A stretch of 64,000 nucleotides of DNA from Actinoplanes philippinensis (GTDB lineage: Bacteria > Actinomycetota > Actinomycetes > Mycobacteriales > Micromonosporaceae): assembly GCF_900113015.1 (NCBI RefSeq), contig NZ_FONV01000008.1:62001-126000 (forward strand). The letters run 5' to 3'. Every line of letters starts with the position of its first letter. Within the stretch, counting starts at the first letter, position 1. The translations under genes were made by a program, and so were the position numbers. The notes beneath the pieces were generated by a model, which was not told the origin of the DNA, made no database searches, and worked only from the letters and a program-made list of their open reading frames with translations. Positions 39,819 through 48,949 of the stretch are shown one piece after another.

Positions 39819-40733
39819 ATGACCCCCGATTCGGTACGCCCTTCGCGCGCTGCGATCGCCGCGGCAATGGTCACGGTCGTCCTGTGGGCGTCCGCGTTCG
39901 TCGGCATCCGCGCCGCCGCCCCGTACTTCTCCCCGGGTTCGCTGGCGCTGGGGCGGCTGCTCGCCGGTTCGGCCGCGCTGCTGATCTTCCTGGCGATCAG
40001 CCGTCAGGGCCTGCCACCGCGTCCCGCCTGGCCGGGAATCATCATCTCCGGGGTGATCTGGTTCGGTCTCTACATGGTCGCCCTCAACTGGGGTGAGGAG
40101 CTGGTCGACGCCGGCACCGCCGCGATGCTGGTCAACGTCGGCCCGGCGGTGATGGCGCTGCTCGCGGGCTGGCTGCTGCACGAGGGTTTCCCGCCTCGGC
40201 TGCTCGCCGGGATCGCCGTCTCGTTCGTCGGCACGGTGGTCGTCGGTTTCTCCATGTCCGGTGGTGGGCGCACGTCGATCCTCGGTGTCGTGCTGTGCCT
40301 GCTGGCGGCCGTCACCTACGCCGGTGGGGTGGTCGCGCAGAAGCCGGCGCTGAAGCACGCCACCGCGCTGCAGGCCACCACGTTCGGCTGTGTGATCGGC
40401 GCGATCGCGTGTCTGCCGTTCGCCGGTCAGCTGGTCTCGGATGTGGCCGGCGCCCCGTGGCGGATCACCCTGAGCGTCGTCTACCTCGGCGTCTTCCCGA
40501 CCGCGATCGCGTTCACGACCTGGGCGTACGCGCTGGCCCGCACCACCGCCGGCAAGATGGGCTCCACCACCTACGCCGTTCCCGCCGTGGTGGTGGTGAT
40601 GTCCTGGCTGGTGCTCGGCGAGGTGCCGGGCTGGCTGACGCTGCTGGGTGGTGCGCTGTGCCTGGCGGGTGTCGCGGTCTCCCGCAGTCGTCCCCAGACC
40701 GTCTCCGCCCCCGATCCGGCCGCTGCTCGCTGA
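39819..40733 (+). CDS. EamA/DMT-family transporter
   Basis: A 304-residue membrane protein with ten hydrophobic segments arranged as two five-helix EamA repeats. Repeat 1 runs from AAIAAAMVTVVLWASAFVGI to LAGIAVSFVGTVVVGFSMS. Repeat 2 runs from SILGVVLCLLAAVTYAGGVV to LTLLGGALCLAGVAVSR. The conserved E near the end of each repeat (GWLLHEGFPP and LGEVPGW) is present. Drug/metabolite transporters export amino acids or other small molecules. The substrate is not readable. It starts 64 bp after the LLM gene and may be co-transcribed. Confidence 0.93.
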   Translation: MTPDSVRPSRAAIAAAMVTVVLWASAFVGIRAAAPYFSPGSLALGRLLAGSAALLIFLAISRQGLPPRPAWPGIIISGVIWFGLYMVALNWGEELVDAGTAAMLVNVGPAVMALLAGWLLHEGFPPRLLAGIAVSFVGTVVVGFSMSGGGRTSILGVVLCLLAAVTYAGGVVAQKPALKHATALQATTFGCVIGAIACLPFAGQLVSDVAGAPWRITLSVVYLGVFPTAIAFTTWAYALARTTAGKMGSTTYAVPAVVVVMSWLVLGEVPGWLTLLGGALCLAGVAVSRSRPQTVSAPDPAAAR

Positions 40734-41166
40734 CGTCGTTCGCCCCCGAGCCGCAGCTGTCGTCGCCGGCGGCGCTGCGGCCGTCGTTCGCCGTGGCCAC
40801 GGCCGTTGCTGTCGGTGGAGCCAGAGCCTGCATTCGCCGTCGAAGCATGGCCCTCATTCTCCGGGTGGCCGCGGCGCCGGAAAATGTCGTACCCCTCCGG
40901 CAGGATCGCGGCATGACAGTTCTGGTCGATGCCCGTCATCTTCGGCTCATTGGTGGTATTGCGGTGCTGAGCTGCGAGTTCTCGCCGGTTCCGGTGCCGC
41001 GTTGTGCCGCTGTAGGTGTGCGGCCGCGCCGGCCGGGGCTCGCGCGTGGGTGCGGGCATCGCCACCGAGGGCTGCGGGCTCGGGGGTGCAGCCCTCGGGT
41101 GACGTCGCGTGGATCAGGGGGCGGGGGAGTGCCTCTTGCGCTTGGCGGGGCTCGCGGGGCGTACCG
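40734..41166. other. 433-bp intergenic region, no gene seen
   Basis: Extremely GC-rich, with open frames on both strands but no frame having a recognisable protein pattern, ribosome site or terminator-like hairpin that I could support. Confidence 0.45.
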
Positions 41167-41829
41167 CTAAAGCTGGTTTGAGCGCAGGGATTGCAGGACG
41201 CCGGGGTAGAGGCGGGTTTTGATCGTGCCGAGGGTGGGGCCGGCTTTGCCGGCCTGTGATCGAGCGAGGGTGATCGCGGTGGAGAGGACGGATTCGGCGG
41301 GGACGGCCTGGTCGATGATGTGGCGTTCGGCGGCTTCGAGACCGCCGTAGCGGCGGGCGGTGACCATCGCCTCGTGTGCGGTCTGCGGCGTGAGTCGGGC
41401 CTGGATGAGCGCGCTCATGCCGGGGGTGAAGGGCAGGTTGATGTCCGCTTCCGGCAGGCACCAGAAGCCGCGGTCGGCGCGCATGACGCGCAGGTCGTGG
41501 GCGAGGGACAGCATGGCGCCTCCGGCGAAGACGTGGCCGGGCATGGCGGCGACGGTCACCATGGGCAGGGTCAACAGGCGGGCGAGGAGTTCTTGTACGG
41601 CGGTGAGGTACGTCGTCTGCTGGTCCGCGTGGGCCATCAGCCAGTCGAGGTCGAGCCCGAGGCTGTAGTGCTTTCCGGTGGCGGTGGTGACGAGCGCCGC
41701 GGGTGACGGGGCTTTCTCCACCTCGTCGAGCAGGTTGTTGACGGCGGCGATCAGGTCGGGGTGCAGACGGTTCTCGGTGTCGCCGAGGTCGAGGACGTAT
41801 ACGTCGTCGTGGCGGTCCAGGGTCGGCAT
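41167..41829 (-). CDS. Enoyl-CoA hydratase/isomerase family protein
   Basis: A 220-residue crotonase-fold protein, shorter than the usual 255-270. It has ALVTTATGKHYSLGLDLDWL (first oxyanion loop), MVTVAAMPGHVFAGGAMLSL (second oxyanion glycine), AHDLRVMRADRGFWCLPEAD (the Glu region) and PFTPGMSALIQARL. It resembles plant/actinobacterial delta3-delta2-enoyl-CoA isomerase-like proteins. AAGGAGG precedes the ATG. A GTTAC-N6-GTAAC palindrome lies 15 bp upstream, suggesting a TetR-type repressor. Divergent from cmk. Confidence 0.88.
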   Translation of the reverse strand: MPTLDRHDDVYVLDLGDTENRLHPDLIAAVNNLLDEVEKAPSPAALVTTATGKHYSLGLDLDWLMAHADQQTTYLTAVQELLARLLTLPMVTVAAMPGHVFAGGAMLSLAHDLRVMRADRGFWCLPEADINLPFTPGMSALIQARLTPQTAHEAMVTARRYGGLEAAERHIIDQAVPAESVLSTAITLARSQAGKAGPTLGTIKTRLYPGVLQSLRSNQL

Positions 41830-41843
41830 GGCAGGCCTCCTTA

Positions 41844-41859
41844 GTTACTGATGGGTAAC
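41844..41859. promoter_or_regulatory. Inverted repeat GTTACTGATGGGTAAC
   Basis: Five-base perfect arms with a 6-base spacer, directly upstream of the enoyl-CoA hydratase ribosome site. A TetR-type operator is plausible, since acyl-CoA-responsive TetR sites in actinobacteria often contain TTAC...GTAA. Confidence 0.5.
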
Positions 41860-41948
41860 ATAGCCGACCGGCCCCGGTTCGTCGATGCCCGCGCGCTTCG
41901 GCACAATGGGAGGGTTGGTTCGGCGGTGGTTATCCCTCAGGAGGCACG

Positions 41949-42629
41949 GTGGCACTTCACGAACGGCCGGAGAAGTGCGTGGTGGCCGTCGACGGCCCCT
42001 CCGGATCCGGCAAATCCACCGTGTCTCGGCGCCTCGCCAGCGCGGTCGACGGGGTCTACCTCGACACTGGAGCCATGTATCGGGCGGTGACCTGGGCCGT
42101 GCTCCAGGGCGGCGCCGACCTGGCCGACCCCGACGCGATCGCCAAGATCGCGCTGGAGACCGAGCTGTCGATCGGCACCGATCCGGCCGCCCCGCACTTC
42201 GCCGCCAACGGCACCAACGTCGACGCCCCGATCCGCGGCCCCGAGGTCACCGGCGCCGTCTCCGCGGTCGCCGCGGTCCCGGCCGTCCGCAAACACCTCG
42301 TCGCGCTGCAGAAGGCCATCATCGCCGGCCACCCGCGCATCGTCGTCGAGGGCCGCGACATCGCCTCCGTGGTCGCCCCCGACGCCGACCTCAAGGTCTA
42401 CCTCACCGCGTCCGCCGCCGCCCGCGCCGCCCGGCGCAGCGCCGAGGACGCCACCGACGTCGCCGCCACCGAGGCCGACCTGGCCCGCCGCGACAAGCTC
42501 GACTCCAGCCGCGCCGTCGACCCTCTCAAGCAGGCGTCCGACGCCGTCGAGGTCGACACCACCGGTATGGGCATCGACGACGTCGTCGCCCACCTCCTGC
42601 ATCTGCTGAACAGCAAGGTAAGTAAGTGA
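41949..42629 (+). CDS. cmk: Cytidylate kinase
   Basis: A 226-residue CMP/dCMP kinase. It has P-loop VVAVDGPSGSGKSTVSRRLA, YLDTGAMYRAVTWAVLQ (CMP binding), EVTGAVSAVAAVPAVRKHLV, and IVVEGRDIASVVAPDADLKV followed by LTASAAARAARR. The GTG start has a strong AGGAGG seven bases before it. Its stop overlaps the der start by four bases (GTGA), giving translational coupling as in most actinobacteria. Confidence 0.97.
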   Translation: MALHERPEKCVVAVDGPSGSGKSTVSRRLASAVDGVYLDTGAMYRAVTWAVLQGGADLADPDAIAKIALETELSIGTDPAAPHFAANGTNVDAPIRGPEVTGAVSAVAAVPAVRKHLVALQKAIIAGHPRIVVEGRDIASVVAPDADLKVYLTASAAARAARRSAEDATDVAATEADLARRDKLDSSRAVDPLKQASDAVEVDTTGMGIDDVVAHLLHLLNSKVSK

Positions 42630-44062
42630 CTGAACTTCCCGCCGGCCTCGATCTCAACGACTTCGAGGGCGGGTTCGAATTCTCGTCGGGCGGCTCCGCC
42701 GCTGCCGAGGAGTCCTTCTCCGGCCCCGTCCCGGTCGTCGCCGTCGTCGGCCGCCCCAACGTCGGCAAGTCGACGCTGGTCAACCGCATCATCGGCCGCC
42801 GCCAGGCGGTCGTCGAGGACAAGCCCGGCGTCACCCGCGACCGGGTGCCCTACGACGCCCAGTGGAGCGGCCGCCGCTTCACCGTCGTCGACACCGGCGG
42901 CTGGGAGCCCGACGCCAAGGACCGCGCCGCCGCCATCGCCGCCCAGGCCGAGATCGCCGTGCAGACCGCCGACGTCGTCGTCTTCGTCGTCGACGTCTCG
43001 GTCGGCGCCACCGACGTCGACGAGGCCGCCGTCAAGATGCTGCGCCACAGCCACAAGCCGGTGATCCTGGTCGCCAACAAGGCCGACAACCAAAACCTCG
43101 AGCTCGAGGCCGTCCACCTGTGGAGTTTGGGCCTCGGCGAGCCGCACCCCATCTCCGCCCTGCACGGCCGCGGTTCGGGTGACCTGCTCGACGACATCCT
43201 CAACGCCCTCCCACCGACCCCACCGGTCGTCGAGGGCGGCCCGCGCGGCCCGCGCCGCGTCGCGCTGGTCGGCCGGCCCAACGTCGGCAAGTCCAGCCTG
43301 CTCAACCGGGTCGCCAAGGAGGAGCGCGCCGTCGTCGACTCGGTCGCCGGCACCACTGTCGACCCGGTCGACAGCCTGGTCGAGATGGACGGCGAGGTCT
43401 GGCAGTTCGTCGACACCGCCGGCCTGCGCAAACGCGTCCACCAGGCCTCCGGCACCGAGTACTACGCGTCCCTGCGCACCGCCGGCGCCGTCGAGGCCGC
43501 CGAGGTCGCAGTGGTCCTGCTGGACTCCGGCGAGGTGATCAGCGAGCAGGACCAGCGCGTCATCACCCAGGTCATCGAGTCCGGCCGGGCCCTGGTGATC
43601 GCCTTCAACAAGTGGGACCTGGTCGACGCCGACCGCCGGTTCTACCTCGACAAGGAGATCGACCGCGACCTCAAACGCGTCACCTGGGCGGTCCGCGTCA
43701 ACATCTCCGCCAAGACCGGCCGGGCCGTCGACAAGCTGGCCCCCGCCATCCGCCGCGCCCTGGCATCGTGGGAGACCCGCATCCCCACCGGCACCCTGAA
43801 CCAGTGGCTGACCGCCCTGACCCAGGCCACCCCCCACCCGGTCCGCGGCGGTCGTGCTCCGCGAGTGCTGTTCGCGACCCAGGCCGGCGTGGCGCCGCCC
43901 CGCTTCGTGCTGTTCACGACGGGGCCGTTCGACGCGGGCTACCTGCGCTTCATCGAGCGCAAGCTGCGCGAGGAGTTCGGCTTCGAGGGCACCCCGATCG
44001 AGGTTTCCGTCAAGCCGAGAAAGAAGACGGGGCCGGGGGGTCGCGGAAAAGCCCACGGGTGA
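42626..44062 (+). CDS. der: Ribosome-assembly GTPase Der (EngA)
   Basis: A 478-residue protein with two tandem Era-like GTPase domains. G-domain 1 has VVAVVGRPNVGKSTLVNRII, VTRDRVPYD, DTGGWE and NKADN. G-domain 2 has RRVALVGRPNVGKSSLLNRV, GTTVDPVD, DTAGLR and NKWDLVD. A KH-like C-terminal domain follows (LNQWLTALTQATPHPVRGGR...PRFVLFTTGPFDAGYLRFIE), ending in a basic tail. It is needed for 50S subunit maturation. Coupled to cmk. Confidence 0.98.
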   Translation: MTELPAGLDLNDFEGGFEFSSGGSAAAEESFSGPVPVVAVVGRPNVGKSTLVNRIIGRRQAVVEDKPGVTRDRVPYDAQWSGRRFTVVDTGGWEPDAKDRAAAIAAQAEIAVQTADVVVFVVDVSVGATDVDEAAVKMLRHSHKPVILVANKADNQNLELEAVHLWSLGLGEPHPISALHGRGSGDLLDDILNALPPTPPVVEGGPRGPRRVALVGRPNVGKSSLLNRVAKEERAVVDSVAGTTVDPVDSLVEMDGEVWQFVDTAGLRKRVHQASGTEYYASLRTAGAVEAAEVAVVLLDSGEVISEQDQRVITQVIESGRALVIAFNKWDLVDADRRFYLDKEIDRDLKRVTWAVRVNISAKTGRAVDKLAPAIRRALASWETRIPTGTLNQWLTALTQATPHPVRGGRAPRVLFATQAGVAPPRFVLFTTGPFDAGYLRFIERKLREEFGFEGTPIEVSVKPRKKTGPGGRGKAHG

Positions 44063-44113
44063 GGTTGGTAGTCTGTAGGAGATGTCGCGCGGGGCTGAGG
44101 TTCCGGGCGGGAT

Positions 44114-44188
<75 letters not shown>

Positions 44189-44194
44189 CGATCT

Positions 44195-44232
44195 GCTCAG
44201 GGGATATGCATTAACATGCATATCCCCTGAGC
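44195..44232. terminator. Strong hairpin terminator between tRNA-Pro and integrase
   Basis: Perfect 17-bp arms (44195-44211, 44216-44232) with loop TAAC, followed by TGTTTATT. It terminates the tRNA transcript and possibly the convergent integrase message. It is brought in by the element, because the chromosomal terminator is now at 58520. Confidence 0.85.
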
Positions 44233-44295
44233 TGTTTATTGGGCGATGTGGTCGCCAGGTGGTCGCACCCCAGCACGGATCTTGCAAAGGCGTGC

Positions 44296-45483
44296 TCAGG
44301 CTGCTTTCTTAGCCACGTTGTCGAGCGCGGCCGCGGTGGCGTCCACAGCCGCCTGGGCTACTTCCTGGGTGAGGTGGCCGTAGATGTCGACGGTGGTGGC
44401 CAGGTTCTTGTGCCGCAGCGTCTTGGAAACCATCGCGATGGGAACGCCGGCGCTGAGCATGATGGTGGCGGCGAGATGGCGCAGGTCGTGGACGCGGATA
44501 CGAGGCAGTGCGGCCTCGGCCGTCAGCTGCCGGAACCGGTCGAGGACGTACTGCGGCCGTAGCGGCCGGCGGTCCTTGGTGGTGAAGACCAGACCGTCGG
44601 GATCGGTGGTCTTTCGTTGCCGTTGACGGCGTAGCGCCTCGACCGCGCGCTGGGAGAGTGCGACCCAGGCGCGGCTACCCTCCGTCTTGGGCTCGCTGAG
44701 CATCGACCGCGAGTTGTTGATGCTGACCAGCGTGTGCCGGACGAACAGCACCCGGTTGTCGAGGTCGACGTCATCCCAGTGCAGGCCTAGCATCTCGCCC
44801 TTGCGCATGCCGGTGCAGATCATCAGCTCGAACAGGTCGGCCAGCGGATCGTCGATGCGATGGCAGGTGCGAAGGAAGCCTTCGGCTTGCCTGGTGGTCC
44901 AGCAGGTGAGGTTTCGGCGCGCGGGTCGCGGCAGGCCCGCATACCTGGCGGGACTGTAGGAGAGTCGTCGTTGCTTTACGGCGTCGTTGAGGGCGCTGGA
45001 CAGCGTGGTGATGCACCGGGCCAGGGTGACGCGTCCGCGGCCGGCGGTGAGCTGGTTGCTGATGAACTGCCGGACGTGTTCGTGGGTGAGCTGCTCGAGC
45101 CGGACGGCGCCTATTGCGGGGATGAGGTCCTGGTTGATGTAAGCCCGGTAGCGCAGGACGGTGTTGGTCCTGAGGTTCGGTGCCTTCGCGTCGAGCCAGG
45201 ATGTGAGGTACTGGGCGACAGTCTCGGCGTCGTTGAGGTGGACGCCGGCGCGCTCGCATTCGAGGACCTTGCTTAGCGCTTCACTGGCTTGGATCTTGGT
45301 AGCGAATCCGCCGCGGCGCAAGGTCTTTCGCATGTTGTCGGCGTTCGGCCGGTCGACGGCGAATGTCCAGGTGCCGTGGCGGGAGCTGGCGAGCTTGGGG
45401 CAACCGGCGCCGATCTGCTTGCCGGTGTTGTCGCGGCAGCCGCAGCGGCGGTAGACACGTCCCCGGTTCGGATTCGGCCTCAT
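44296..45483 (-). CDS. Tyrosine-type site-specific integrase
   Basis: A 395-residue phage/AICE-type integrase. An N-terminal arm-binding region contains cysteine pairs (YRRCGCRDNTGKQIGAGCPK). A SAM-like core-binding domain follows (VAQYLTSWLDAKAPNLRTNT, ISNQLTAGRGRVTLARCITT). The catalytic domain has Arg in CTGMRKGEMLGLHWDDVD, Lys strand SEPKTEGSRAWV, HxxR in RVHDLRHLAATIML, HKN, and Tyr in TTVDIYGHLT. GGAGG lies 8 bp before the ATG. It should catalyse integration and excision at tRNA-Pro. Confidence 0.96.
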   Translation of the reverse strand: MRPNPNRGRVYRRCGCRDNTGKQIGAGCPKLASSRHGTWTFAVDRPNADNMRKTLRRGGFATKIQASEALSKVLECERAGVHLNDAETVAQYLTSWLDAKAPNLRTNTVLRYRAYINQDLIPAIGAVRLEQLTHEHVRQFISNQLTAGRGRVTLARCITTLSSALNDAVKQRRLSYSPARYAGLPRPARRNLTCWTTRQAEGFLRTCHRIDDPLADLFELMICTGMRKGEMLGLHWDDVDLDNRVLFVRHTLVSINNSRSMLSEPKTEGSRAWVALSQRAVEALRRQRQRKTTDPDGLVFTTKDRRPLRPQYVLDRFRQLTAEAALPRIRVHDLRHLAATIMLSAGVPIAMVSKTLRHKNLATTVDIYGHLTQEVAQAAVDATAAALDNVAKKAA

Positions 45484-45843
45484 GATCGGGCCTCCTAACG
45501 TCTCGGTTTCGGTCGGTCGTCATTGCGGTGCCCGGTTGAGGTGCGACCACAACGCGACCACCGGGCATGTCCTCCCTGCGTGTGGCGATCCGAGTTGAAA
45601 CCTGGTCAAGGGATCGGGATCGTTTCGCCGAAATCCTGGTTCAGCTCGCCCCCATCTGCGCGGACCATGACATGTATAAATGGCGGCCCGGCATACATGA
45701 TCGGTCCCCGTGATCGGAAGGCGACGGTATTGTCGCGGTGACGACACCTCGGCGATCATCGATCGATGTTTATGATGTAGCTGTTCGATTGGTAACGGCG
45801 CTTACGGTCAATAACTGCTCTGCCGACGGTGAAGGTGGACGGC
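45484..45843. other. 360-bp promoter region of island operon
   Basis: No convincing gene. It contains the inverted repeat CATGTAT-N15-ATACATG (45671-45699), and the segment 45730-45800 is AT-rich (TTTATGATG, TTCGATTGGTAACG), a likely promoter for the wHTH/DUF262 genes. Confidence 0.5.
45671..45699. promoter_or_regulatory. Inverted repeat CATGTAT-N15-ATACATG
   Basis: Perfect 7-bp arms in the intergenic region upstream of the wHTH gene and downstream of the integrase start. It may be an operator for the wHTH protein or an integrase arm site. Confidence 0.4.
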
Positions 45844-46515
45844 GTGGCTCTGCTCGATCAGTTCGACAAAGACGCGGAATCCGTGTTCGCGGAGATCATC
45901 GAACGGGCGGGGCGCCCGGTTCAGCTTCGCGATATCCGCGAGGTGATCGTCCGGGGTGGCGCCGATCCCGCGGTGGTGAACCGCCGATGGAAGTCGACGC
46001 AGAAAAGGCTCGCCGAGCATCCGCAGATCAACCGGCCGGACAAGACCCATTACGAATGGTCGCCCGTCAAGGTAACCTCGGAGAAAGCACTGACCGAGTT
46101 AACCGATCTGGCCCTGAAGTCCAGCCGTGATTGGATCGTGCGACCGTATGTCAAGGCGATCAAGAATGTGCTGGCCGCGGTCGAAAACTCGGGCCCCAGA
46201 GCCAGGCCTGACTGGACTGAGCAGAGCACGCGGGAGAAGGTCACGCTGCTGGCCGACGTGGTAGCGGGCGCCGATCAGCTCGCCGCCGAGGACCAGAAGG
46301 CACCCGAAATCGTGGCATGGCTGATGCGTGAGGCCCAGGACAATCGGCTAGACGTGATCGGACCCGTCGGTGCCACCGTGGACTTCGATGTCGAGCGGCA
46401 CGAAGTGAACGCCCGAACCGGAGTGCGCGTCAGAATCAGGCGTTGCGGATTCATCTGGACCGGAACAGGTAAACCGATCGTCGTTCTCAAGGCGCAGGCC
46501 GAACCGGTTTCCTGA
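45844..46515 (+). CDS. Unknown protein: N-terminal winged-helix-like region, C-terminal GrpE-like beta domain
   Basis: About 223 residues. The N-terminal 75 residues (FAEIIERAGRPVQLRDIREV, DPAVVNRRWKSTQKRLAEHP) look like a winged helix of the HARE/HTH sort found in defence proteins. The middle is helical. The C-terminus (LDVIGPVGATVDFDVERHEV, RVRIRRCGFIWTGTGKPIVV) resembles the small beta domain of GrpE. GTG 45844 has GAAGGTGGA upstream; GTG 45829 is an alternative. It ends 17 bp before the DUF262 gene and probably works with it, as a regulator or DNA-binding subunit. I do not recognise a named family. Confidence 0.6.
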   Translation: MALLDQFDKDAESVFAEIIERAGRPVQLRDIREVIVRGGADPAVVNRRWKSTQKRLAEHPQINRPDKTHYEWSPVKVTSEKALTELTDLALKSSRDWIVRPYVKAIKNVLAAVENSGPRARPDWTEQSTREKVTLLADVVAGADQLAAEDQKAPEIVAWLMREAQDNRLDVIGPVGATVDFDVERHEVNARTGVRVRIRRCGFIWTGTGKPIVVLKAQAEPVS

Positions 46516-46532
46516 GTTCGCTGGGGGTCGTC

Positions 46533-48695
46533 ATGGTCGGATCATCAGGTCCGAAGGAGATCGTGTGCGCCCGGTCCGCGACGGTGCGCGTTCTTTTCGA
46601 GGGAAATGCCTACGGCCTCGGCTATTTCCAGCGCCGATATGCCTGGGAAAAGCTTCAGGTTGAAAAATTGATGCTGGATCTGGTCAGAAAGTTCGAGCGG
46701 GAATGGCAGCAGAATCACCAGGTCGCTGACGCGCTGAACTATGAGCCCTATTTTCTCGGCTCTGTCATCACCTACCGTCGCGCCGACGGGAAGTATCTGG
46801 CCGACGGGCAGCAGCGGGTGGTCACCCTCCTGCTCCTGCTGATCCGGCTCTACCATCTGACGTCCTCGCGCGAGGACACCAGGGATCAGAGCGCCCACCT
46901 ACGGACGCTGATTCTCGGCGGCGACCCTGTCAGACGACAGTTCACCATCACCGACATCAAGTACCGTTCCTGCTTCAACGACCTGCTCAACGGGCACGAG
47001 TTCAGCGCGTACGGCGCACCGGACATCGTCCGGGTGTGGCGCGCCTATCAGGACGTCACCCAGTTTTGTCTACAGAACCTTCCGGGTGAGGCGCTGCCGA
47101 ACTTCGTCACCTGGCTGCTCGAGCGAGTGTCGCTCGTCGTACTCGACGCCGGCGACCCCGACCGTGCCCTTGAGATGTTCGTGGCGATGAATGACCGCGG
47201 CGTCCGGCTCACACCGCTCGACCTGCTGAAACATTACCTGCTCAGCGACGCGCGGCCCGATCCGGGCGTGCACGACGCCGGCTGGCAGTCCATGCAGGCC
47301 ACACTCGACGCCGTAGCGAAGGACGCGACGCTTGACTTCGTGCGCGGCGTGCTGCGGGCGCACTATTTCCACCTGCACCCTGACGACGGTGACGGCATCA
47401 CCCTGGACGAGGCGCCGCACGAATGGCTGGTGCGGCACGAAGACGCGATCTGGCCGCGTTACAAGAAAGGCGACCATGCCGCGCTCTTCACCGAGGAACT
47501 CCAGCCGCTCTACCCGTTCTACGCGGATCTGTTGCGATGGGCTGCCGCGCCGGTGGACGGGCACCTCGGCACCTGGTTCAACAACTCCAACGGCATCATC
47601 CGGCAGTTCGACCTCACGATGGCCGCCATCCGCCCTGGCGACGACGAGGGCGTCATGCACCGGAAGGCCACCCTCGTCGCCAACCTCCTGGATCTGTTCG
47701 TCGTCACCCGCGGCCTGGTTGCCGAGAACTACGGGCAGAGCGAGATCGACGAACTGGTAAGCGAACTGCGGCCGGCCGTGCGCGAATCCCGGACGGTGCA
47801 CGACCTCGCCGTCGTGCTGGGAAAGGCCGCGGCCGACTGGTATCCGCGTTTCGGCGGCGTGCTGACGTTGCGCTACCGCGAGCGCGGAAACCGGCCCTTC
47901 GTCGTCTACTTCCTCGCCCGGCTGACCGCCTGGCTGGAATCGGGCACGGGCCGCGGCGACCGCGCCGTGCACATGCTCAGCCATGTCGACGGCCGAGGGC
48001 ACGAGGTCGAACATCTCTTCACCAGCAGGCACGCCGACTACCGCGACGTACTCGCCGACGGCGGCGCCTACTCCCGCGAGCGCAGCCGACTGGGCGCCCT
48101 GGTCCTATTGGAAGGTTCGGACAACGCGAGCCTTGGCGCCCTGCGCCTCGTCGACAAGCTCGGTGCATATCGCAGCCATTACCTGCTCGCCGGCTCACTG
48201 CACCCCGGCAGCTACGGGCGCGGTGAGGTACGGTTCCGCCGGTTTCGGGAGGACGAGAAGCTCGATTTCGGCGCGTACGACGAAACTGTGCCCATTCCCG
48301 AGTTCGTGGAATCCCGTGGCCGGTTGTTCAAAGCCATGGCCGAGAAGATCTGGTCGGCGGACAAGCTCGGCCTGATCCTGCCGGCGGAGCCAGCCGCCGC
48401 GCCGAAGGGCAAGCAGCGGAAGAGGTCGCTCGTCACCCTCGCCGAACTGATCCGGGAAGGCATGCTGGCTCCCAGCACGGGTCTGGTGGGTACGCGTAAC
48501 CGCAAAGTCTTCCGCGCGACGCTACTCGGGGACGGCAGAATCCGCACAGCGAACGGGGAACCCTTCCCCTCCCCGACCGCCGCAGCCGAAGCGGTCCTCG
48601 ACGGAAAATCTGCGAATGGCTGGACCTTCTGGCGCATCGGTGAGGGGAAGGAAACCCTCGCCGAGGTGCGGACGAGATACGAGCGCCGCCACTGA
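46533..48695 (+). CDS. DUF262/DUF1524 GmrSD-like restriction protein with C-terminal RAMA domain
   Basis: A 720-residue protein. The DUF262 (GmrS-like, ParB-fold NTPase) part has GYFQRRYAWEKLQVEKLMLD, the diagnostic YLADGQQRVVTLLLLLIRLY (DGQQR), and MFVAMNDRGVRLTPLDLLKH. The DUF1524 (HNH nuclease) part is around residues 485-565, with GHEVEHLFTSRHADYRD and LGALVLLEGSDNASLGALRL. Residues about 630-718 (LAELIREGMLAPSTGLVGTR, ATLLGDGRIRTANGEPFPSP, AANGW-type SANGWTFWRIG) match the RAMA fold, associated with restriction and reading of modified DNA. The combination suggests a modification-dependent type IV restriction enzyme against phage with altered bases. The HNH metal residues are less clear than in GmrD. 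Confidence 0.82.
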   Translation: MVGSSGPKEIVCARSATVRVLFEGNAYGLGYFQRRYAWEKLQVEKLMLDLVRKFEREWQQNHQVADALNYEPYFLGSVITYRRADGKYLADGQQRVVTLLLLLIRLYHLTSSREDTRDQSAHLRTLILGGDPVRRQFTITDIKYRSCFNDLLNGHEFSAYGAPDIVRVWRAYQDVTQFCLQNLPGEALPNFVTWLLERVSLVVLDAGDPDRALEMFVAMNDRGVRLTPLDLLKHYLLSDARPDPGVHDAGWQSMQATLDAVAKDATLDFVRGVLRAHYFHLHPDDGDGITLDEAPHEWLVRHEDAIWPRYKKGDHAALFTEELQPLYPFYADLLRWAAAPVDGHLGTWFNNSNGIIRQFDLTMAAIRPGDDEGVMHRKATLVANLLDLFVVTRGLVAENYGQSEIDELVSELRPAVRESRTVHDLAVVLGKAAADWYPRFGGVLTLRYRERGNRPFVVYFLARLTAWLESGTGRGDRAVHMLSHVDGRGHEVEHLFTSRHADYRDVLADGGAYSRERSRLGALVLLEGSDNASLGALRLVDKLGAYRSHYLLAGSLHPGSYGRGEVRFRRFREDEKLDFGAYDETVPIPEFVESRGRLFKAMAEKIWSADKLGLILPAEPAAAPKGKQRKRSLVTLAELIREGMLAPSTGLVGTRNRKVFRATLLGDGRIRTANGEPFPSPTAAAEAVLDGKSANGWTFWRIGEGKETLAEVRTRYERRH

Positions 48696-48949
48696 CACCG
48701 GGATTCGGACTTGCTGGCACGCGCGACCGTGAGCATCATCTGCCGATGAATGCCCAAGAAGATCAACGCCCGATCGCTCGTCCGCAAGCGCTGGAATCCA
48801 GGGCGTGCCCAGGCCGGCGCCGAGGTCTTCAAGGAATCCTTACCCGACCTGATTCCGTTTGGCGCGGCCTCCCAGCGCCCGGATCACCCGAATCAGCTCC
48901 GACGCCGCCGGCTGGAACCACGAAGCCCTCGCCCCAGCACTGCCCACAA

